DNA of 64,000 nt from Imbricaverruca yamaguchii. Its lineage: Eukaryota; Arthropoda; Thecostraca; Neoverrucidae. How positions within the stretch are numbered: position 1 is the stretch's first letter; each line of letters begins with the position of its first letter. Location of the stretch: assembly GCA_034440575.1 (NCBI GenBank), contig JAOTOL010001084.1, positions 89,501-153,500 of the forward strand. The letters are read 5' to 3'. The notes beneath the pieces are model-generated. The model saw only the letters and a list, made by a program, of their open reading frames with translations, ran no database searches and was not told where the DNA came from. Positions 57,961 through 64,000 of this stretch are shown in pieces. Made by a program: the position numbers and the translations under genes.

Positions 57961-58852
57961 ATGATTCCAGCACAGTTGAGTTTGTTAAGCACCTCCCTTT
58001 ACCCAACGAATTGTGTAAGTGCAGGGCATGGTAAGTGAGTTGCGTAACGTTTGTATGCATAACCTGCGGACAAACTTCCCATAGCATGTCTGCATCATAA
58101 AATACTAGCACATGGCTTGTGATATCTGATATAGCAAGCCAGCTTACCATGGGTGTAGATTTCTTAAAATTATTTGGGTGGGGGAAAAATGCATGAAGGC
58201 AACGGGCAGCCCACAATTAATTTGGGGCACACTCAGCAGGCTCCCATGCTAAAGGTACAAATTACTGGGGTAGGGGCAAAGCCGACATTGAGGGAACATT
58301 TTCCCTCTCAAAACTACATAGAACAACACACCCGCCCCTTACTTCAGGCTGAACTTTACACACACACTGACGTGCGGAAGAACTCCAGGCTGTCTTCGAT
58401 AAAAGCAAACTTCGGTCATCTGATAGCACATCACAGAACAGCGCTCGGCATCTAATTGCATATAATTACATTGCACATCGGACCTCGTGACGATCGCGTG
58501 ACGATCTCGTGACGCCGTTACGTCAGCGTGCATACGTCACCGCCCGAGGGCAAGTGGCCATTGAGCAAGCTTTGCTTACACTGCTGACACAGTGCCTGAG
58601 GAGGAAGTGATCGTTGCGCAAGCTCTGCTTACGTTGCTGACAATTATCCAAACACATCTGGCATTAGCTGCGAGTTACCCATGATGCAATCGCCGTGGAA
58701 ATCGCCACTCCTCTGAGTTGGCGTGCAGTTTGCCTGCGTTTCTGTTAGCGGCAATGATGGTGGAGTATGAGACTGCCTAGCGAGGCTCTAAAAGCAGGGA
58801 TTGAGAGAGGAGGGCCGCGGGAAGCGACCTGGTCGCGCTCCCGTCACTGCGA
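57961..58852. other. No gene seen
   Basis: Unique-looking DNA. 58555-58680 has a loose duplication (gcaagctttgcttacactgctgac / gcaagctctgcttacgttgctgac). Confidence 0.4.
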
Positions 58853-59018
58853 GGGGACGAGTGGTCTCGGGGTAAGTCGCTTGTCTCACAATCGAGAGAT
58901 TGTGGGTCTGAGTCTCACCTGTCGCTATTCTTCGCCCGCGACCAATCGGCGTGAGAGATTGGCGACGCTACATGACTCAACGGTCGATGTGTCGTAAAGC
59001 CAATAACCAACCAACCAA
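58853..59018 (+). mobile_element. tRNA-derived SINE, copy 2
   Basis: Same family as 1528-1691, in plus orientation: head ggggacgagtggtctcgggg, B box gggtctgagtc (58904-58914), body gcccgcgaccaatcggcgtg, then ggcgacgctacatgactcaa and a tail caataaccaaccaaccaatc. The CCAA-type 3' repeat marks the end. Confidence 0.78.
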
Positions 59019-59031
59019 TCATCGCTGCGAG

Positions 59032-59169
59032 ATGAAGGTGCGAATGCCGTCAATAGTAGCACTAACAGCGCTGGCACTACACCTACTCGGTGGGGCCAAA
59101 CACTTCATCAAGCGAAACCTCAGGCTTCACCAAGCTCGCTCCCCTCAGGAACTTGCCCGCCTAAAGTGA
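59032..59169 (+). CDS. Possible small secreted peptide ORF
   Basis: A 45-codon frame begins at an ATG 14 bases after the SINE end and stops at TGA. It starts MKVRMPSIVALTALALHLLGG, which has the basic n-region, hydrophobic core and small residues of a signal peptide. The remaining residues are strongly basic (AKHFIKRNLRLHQ...). This could be a short secreted or antimicrobial-like peptide, or the first exon of one. No family is recognised and there is no Cys. A chance frame of this length is common in 64 kb, so support rests only on the signal-like pattern. Confidence 0.25.
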   Translation: MKVRMPSIVALTALALHLLGGAKHFIKRNLRLHQARSPQELARLK

Positions 59170-60166
59170 GGGATACGCGACCTTGTAGTAATCAGCGCCA
59201 GACGAATTATGTATGCATGTATTCCAACATATTCCACAATACGCCACTCGTGAAGCCACATTAACCCATCCGTCTTCAACCGCCCTCCCCCTCAGGTTTC
59301 TCGCGGATAGTGGGCGAACGGCGCGCGGCAGCGCTCCCAAATTTGGCATGCCTTTTCCCACATCAATTTGGCATGCTGTTGCAAAATTTTGAAATCAGGT
59401 CATCTAGGGTCAACGAGTTAGTCGAGGTCAAGTGAGGTCACCTCCAAGAAAGTTCAACTAGTCGTCACGCTTTAACGGATACAGATATTTTAATGACACT
59501 TTCAGCGTTTGCTTATCTTTAAGGGTGCAACAAAACGTACGAAAGTAATGTTCCATTTTTAGTTTTTCACTACATATACATTTTCCGTATTTGCGAAATT
59601 ACAGTTCAAATAGAGGATTCTGGCTAAAGTAAGCACTCTTTATTAGGGCAAGTTGACTTCCAACAACGTTTGTCCGTCTGCTCTACTCATTGGAAAAGGA
59701 GAATTAAAGAAAACTTGGAAACTGAAAATTTTGAAATTTCAAATAAATAAAAATGTTATTTTGGAGGGCCAGAAACATGTATGGCCCTGGTGGATTTCGC
59801 TGTCCTTTTCTCATTCCAAATACATTTTGTTTTTCATATATCCCCCAAAATTAACTCCCCAAAGCTAAAAACATAATGTAAGTCGTGAAGAGTCGTGAAA
59901 ATCTAGCCCCCTGGTGTCGTCACTTTTGGGGAAATTTTTTTTTTTGGGGGAGGACCCGGACCCTCCTCGTCGAATGCTTTCCGATGACACATCTTTCGTT
60001 TTCGTGCAATGCCTAGCTTGGATTTTAGAGGGGGATTACTAACCGCCTCCCCCCCGAGACGGGGTGTGGGGATCTGACCAGAAAGACGGCGCGGGTTAAT
60101 GTGTATTTACTTATTTATTTATTTCACGATATATGCCCTTCGTGTACAGCGGCTGCTAGGCATGGG
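59170..60166. other. No gene seen
   Basis: Unique-looking DNA. 59395-59450 has a cluster of aggtca half-sites (gtcgaggtcaagtgaggtca). Confidence 0.4.
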
Positions 60167-60659
60167 CAGGGGCGTCGCCACCGGGGGGGGCAGGGGCTAT
60201 TGCCCCCCCCTGCCCCCCCCGAAATTTGAGGACGGCCCCCAGGACGAAATGGAGGCCCCCAGGGAACAAACCCCAGGACGAAAAGGAGGCCCTTAGGACG
60301 AAAAAGAGGCCCCTAGGACGAAAAGAAGGTACCTCAGGACGAAAAGGAGGCTCCCATGACGAAAAGGAGGCCCTCCAGGACTAAAAGGAGGCCCCCAGGA
60401 CGAAAACGAAACCCCCAGGACGAAAAGGAGGCCCTCAGGACGAAAAAGAGGCCCCCAGGACAAAAGAAGGTACGTCAGGACGAAAAGGAGGACCCCAGGA
60501 GGAAAAGGAGGCCCTCCAGCCCTCAGTTTCCCATTCCAGAACCATACTAAGGGCCTACAAACAATAGGAGGCCCTAACACGATGGAGGCCCCTTTTCGGG
60601 GAGCAGGAGGCCCCCTTTCGATCTCGCCCCCCTGGAAGAATTTCGTGGCGACGCCACTG
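60167..60659. mobile_element. hAT-like MITE with internal minisatellite
   Basis: Left end CAGGGGCGTCGCCAC; right end (reverse complement) CAGTGGCGTCGCCAC: 14 of 15 match. The flanking 8-mers are ggcatggg (60159-60166) and ggcatagg (60660-60667), 7 of 8 identical. This is the 8-bp target duplication expected of hAT transposition. 493 bp, no transposase, so it is non-autonomous. Most of its interior is a 20-bp array. Confidence 0.8.
60241..60515. repeat. 20-bp minisatellite inside the MITE
   Basis: About 14 units of aggacgaaaaggaggccccc with small changes and indels, lying wholly within the hAT-like element. Confidence 0.9.
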
Positions 60660-61799
60660 GGCATAGGTCCGTAGGAAGTCGGATAAGTTGGTGGAAACGT
60701 CCGTGTATGAACATGTGCCCACCACAATATTTTGGAAGCTTTCGCCTTTGCTCTGCGTGCATCATCATGCATAGATCATGTATGGGCGCATTGTGCGTTC
60801 AGGCAACAGAGTGCTGGGTCCATTGGTCTGTCATTCACAGCGCGGGTAATTTGTTCATCTCTGCCGTTGTACCATGTATGCACCTCCATATTAGAGTCCA
60901 CGCTGTTGATAAAATGTAATTGATTGAACAACTCAGGTGGATGTCAGTGCAACTCCCACCCGCGCAGGCCCATCACGTGCAGCGTAATATTTTGTTTTGA
61001 ATAAAGTCTAGCAAGATTTTGTTGACATTGTGAACCACCTAGGCAAGCAGAGGGCATTTATTTTTTACAAACTAAGTAGGACAATGGGATGAACTGGAAA
61101 GCGTAGAGTCTACGCTCGATCCAACACTTAGTGCTGTAATGCTGTGCAGTAAGCCTTAAGCCGTAAGTAGTAAGCCGTAAGTATTCTGATTGGGATCTGA
61201 GCACAGCACGTGCAATTGTAGTGAAAGGGGCTGCGATGACAACATCCACGGCGCCCCATAATACTATCATTAAGGATATCATTCTCGCAAAGGGCAGTCA
61301 CATTAAGGCGAAGGTTAGGGCCAATGAACTCCAATCTTAAATCTCTCGAGCACCAATTCACCGCACGATAGCATTGGCGAGTGTGCAAGGATCTCATGGT
61401 CATTCCCCTACCAGTGGCATCCATAGGCACAATTGCGATGCTATGGAAAGGGCAGATACACCACAGGCAGACGTGAATCTATCCACCGTCAACGCATGCG
61501 GCGGCGACGAAGTTCTTCGTGAACCGTCCGAACGTCGCCAGATCTGAAGTGAGTCTCCGATTGCTCGATGTCAGGGGTACGCAGTGCTGCCCAGTATGGG
61601 ACGCATCAAAATGTTGTACGGTTCTGTAATGCCCCTGCCTGATTGCAGAGCGGGACGTGTGTCACACCTTTGACCTGTGGGTCTGCGCCCCAAACCCCTG
61701 GCTCTTGGCTGTTCCAGTTCTCTTCCGCCTAAGGTGTCTTCCAAACGATGTCCAGTCTGATGGAAGCCCAGCACTGATGCCTCTGAAGGCCGGGGAGTC
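60660..61799. other. No gene seen
   Basis: Unique-looking DNA; a short agtaagccgtaag repeat near 61147-61180. No protein-like frame. Confidence 0.4.
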
Positions 61800-61953
61800 C
61801 CAATAATTACCGGCCATTGGTTCACTGCATGCTTGGCCGTGTAGACGACATAGCGTTTCCCTTCTCCCTGAAAAGTCACGATGAGGCCGACATCACATGC
61901 AGCCAGCGAGATTTGAACCCCAGACCTGTCGACTACGAGACGAACACGATGCC
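61800..61953 (-). mobile_element. Truncated tRNA-like SINE
   Basis: On the minus strand a B box (ggggttcaaatctc, complement of 61909-61922) is preceded by gtctcgtagtcgacaggtc and followed by a body (ggcctcatcgtgacttttca). The A-box half is missing because the 68-bp array begins exactly there. Assignment rests on the B box and the tRNA-like anticodon-to-T spacing only. Confidence 0.4.
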
Positions 61954-62524
61954 ACCGACATGGGAGTACAGACCACGGTCCCAATGTTGTCCTGCTGCCG
62001 AGTACAGCTCCAGCAGATACCACCGACATGGGAGTACAGACTACGGTCCCAATGTTGTCCTGCTGCCGAGTACAGCTCCAGCAGATACCACCGACATGGG
62101 AGTACAGACTACGGTCCCAATGTTGTCCTGCTGCCGAGTACAGCTCCAACAGATGCCACCGACATGGGAGTACAGACTACGGCCCAATGCTCTCCTGCTG
62201 CCGAGTACAGCTCCAACAGATGCCACCGACATAGGAGTATAGACTACGGCCCAATGTTGTCCTGCTGCCGAGTACAGCTCCAACAGTGCCCGCGGTCGAG
62301 TACAGCTCCAACAGATGCCACCGACATAGGAGTACAGACTACGGCCCAATGCTGTCCTGCTGCCGAGTACAGCTCCAACAGATGCCACCGACATAGGAGT
62401 ACAGACTACGGCCCAATGCTGTCCTGCTGCCGAGTACAGCTCCAACAGATGCCACCGACATGGGAGTACAGACTACGGTCCCGATGTTGTCCTGCTGCCG
62501 AGTACAGCTTCAACAGATGCCAAA
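61953..62524. repeat. 68-bp minisatellite, about eight copies
   Basis: Units of 66-68 bp (ccaccgacatgggagtacag, actacggtcccaatgttgtc, ctgctgccgagtacagctcc); one short unit at about 62285-62310. Small deletions shift all frames, yet the units lack stops, giving frames of up to about 240 codons that are not proteins. Confidence 0.94.
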
Positions 62525-62679
62525 TCCAGGCTGTTCGCCAAGTCCGCCCGTCGGGTGGCGTGTCCGAACATTTCGCGGTCAGAGGCGGACTCACAATTTT
62601 GCCAGTTGTGCCGCAATGCTGACCTATCTTGGGCGCTCCAACACTGCTCACTTTGCGCGACGGCTCAGTACTGTACGGG

Positions 62680-62726
62680 CTGCATGACCGAAGCAGTCGA
62701 TGCGCCCCTAAGCCCGAATAACCAGT
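62680..62726 (-). mobile_element. SINE tail fragment
   Basis: Reverse complement reads gtactggttattcgggctta, ggggcgcatcgac and ggtcatgcag, matching the tail at 21502-21553. Confidence 0.55.
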
Positions 62727-62880
62727 ACTGCACGGCTTGGGGTGCATCCCAACAATGTCTGCTTCGAGGTACAGTTCTAATATTTCCCAGTCCAAGTGGA
62801 TGGTCTAGTACTACCAGGTCTTGGTTGTAGCCCAACATTGCGCGGGATGGGTATAATGAAGCCCGTTCTGGCTAGTGTTA

Positions 62881-63820
62881 CAGTTCCGCCCGGTCGGAGC
62901 GCGTCCCTATACCACCCAATCGGAGGCTGTGTCCCCGTACCGTCAGGTCGGAGGCTGTGTCCCTGCACCGTCAGGTCGGAGGCTGTGCCCCTGTACCGTC
63001 AGGTCGGAGACTGTGTCCCTGCACCGTCAGGTCGGAGGCTGTGCCCCTGTACCGTCAGGTCGGAGGCTGTGTCCCCGTACCGTCAGGTCGGAGGCTGTGT
63101 CCCAGTACCGTCAGGTCGGAGGCTGTGTCCCCGTACTATCAGGTCGGAGGCTGTGTCCCAGTACTGCCCGGTCGGAGTGTCCCAGTACTGCCCGGTCGGA
63201 GGGTCCCAGTACTTCCCGGTCGGAGTGTCCCAGTCCTACTCGGCCGGAGGGTGTCCCAGTACTGCCCGGTCGGAGTGTCCCAGTACTGCCCGGTCGGAGT
63301 GTCCCCGTACCGTCAGGTCGGAGTGCCCCAGTACTGCCCGGTCGGAGTGTCCCAGTCCCACTCGGCCGAAGGGTGTCCCAGTATTGCCCGATCGGAGTGT
63401 CCCAGTACTGCCCGGTCGGAGTGTCACAGTACTGCCCGGTCGGAGTGTCCCAGTCCCACTCGGCCGGAGGGTGTCACAGTACTGCCCGGTTGGAGTGTCC
63501 CAGTCCTACTCGGTCGGAGTGTCCCAGTACTGCCCGGTCGGAGTGTCCCAGTCCTACTCGGCTGGAGGGTGTCCCAGTACTGCCCGGTCGGAGTGTCCCA
63601 GTCCCACTCGGCCGGAGGGTGTCCCAGTACTTCCCGGTCGGAGTGTCCCAGTCCCACTCTGCCGGAGGGTTTCCCAGTACTGCCCGGTCGGAGTGTCCCA
63701 GTCCTACTCGGCCGGAGGGTGTCCCAGTACTGCCCGGTCGGAGTGTCCCAGTCCTACTCGGCCGGAGGGTGTCCCAGTACTGCTCGGTCGGAGTGTCCCA
63801 GTGCTGCTAGTTCGGGGTGT
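62881..63820. repeat. Compound 28/24/26-bp minisatellite
   Basis: Left part: about nine 28-bp units (ggtcggaggctgtgtccccg plus taccgtca). Right part: 24-bp units (cggtcggagtgtcccagtac plus tgcc) alternating with 26-bp units (cggccggagggtgtcccagt plus actgcc), giving a higher-order period of about 50 bp. All units derive from one ancestor. Confidence 0.94.
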
Positions 63821-64000
63821 GTGTACCAGGATTGTTTGGCACCATTATCCTGTCGGTAGGAGCCGTTTTGGAACTGTTAGTCCACGAAACGTCACGCAGG
63901 GTATACGGGCGATATATTTTCCGTGTCGGCCTAGTCGGTGCGGCGGACTCGTACTGCCTGTTCGACAAGCTGCTACAAAACCGGGGGTACGTGCAATGCT
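63821..64000. other. No gene seen at right edge
   Basis: Short unique stretch to the window end; too little to annotate. Confidence 0.4.

Overview
The window is eukaryotic nuclear DNA from an animal, most likely an arthropod and plausibly a crustacean. The grounds are a spliced, GTP-type phosphoenolpyruvate carboxykinase gene with a mitochondrial-looking leader, tRNA-derived SINEs, a Ty3/gypsy-like LTR retrotransposon, hAT-like MITEs and a very heavy minisatellite load. The species assignment is inference; nothing in the sequence names it. Only one single-copy protein gene can be read with confidence. It lies at 30.9-33.5 kb on the minus strand, in two visible coding exons, with the strong G/C third-position bias expected of a real gene.

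Layout. 0-5 kb: sparse DNA with a 33-bp array, a SINE, one exon-like block (2.2-2.45 kb, minus) and a large 20-bp minisatellite (3.3-4.9 kb). 5.1-11.25 kb: a complete minus-strand LTR retrotransposon (LTRs at 5568-5838 and 9817-10087, identical by eye; gag and pol both open), bracketed by A/T/G homopolymer sequence that looks like failed consensus rather than genome. 11.3-21.5 kb: GC-rich DNA, diverged repeats, a duplicated 320-bp block, SINE heads, a long (GT)n and arrays of 35, 38, 70/30 and 31 bp. 21.9-25.05 kb: five nearly abutting arrays (63, 34, 31, about 35 degenerate, 17 bp). 26.2-28.7 kb: a 28-bp array and an ATACC pentanucleotide array. 30.9-33.5 kb: the PEPCK gene. 33.7-39.4 kb: a small hAT-like MITE, a 32-bp array, a GC-rich SINE relic and a homogeneous 38-bp array.

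40.6-57.7 kb is mostly interspersed repeat: a composite element carrying a conserved TGACCTGAGGTCA core (one long plus copy, one shorter plus copy, one inverted copy), a 70-bp-arm foldback element and diverged G-rich repeats. It also holds a 215-bp gene-like fragment with a one-base frameshift. 57.8-64 kb holds two SINEs, a possible 45-residue secreted peptide ORF, a hAT-like MITE with an 8-bp target duplication, and 68-bp and 24/26/28-bp arrays.

Apart from the retrotransposon's gag and pol, no set of genes here works together as a pathway or operon. By rough addition of coordinates, tandem arrays cover close to a fifth of the window. Nearly all very long open frames outside PEPCK and pol are artefacts of arrays whose unit is a multiple of 3, or whose unit lacks stops in every frame. 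I see no CRISPR array, rRNA gene, or clearly functional tRNA gene. No undescribed protein system is visible. The most novel material is in the repeats and in the two orphan exon-like blocks.
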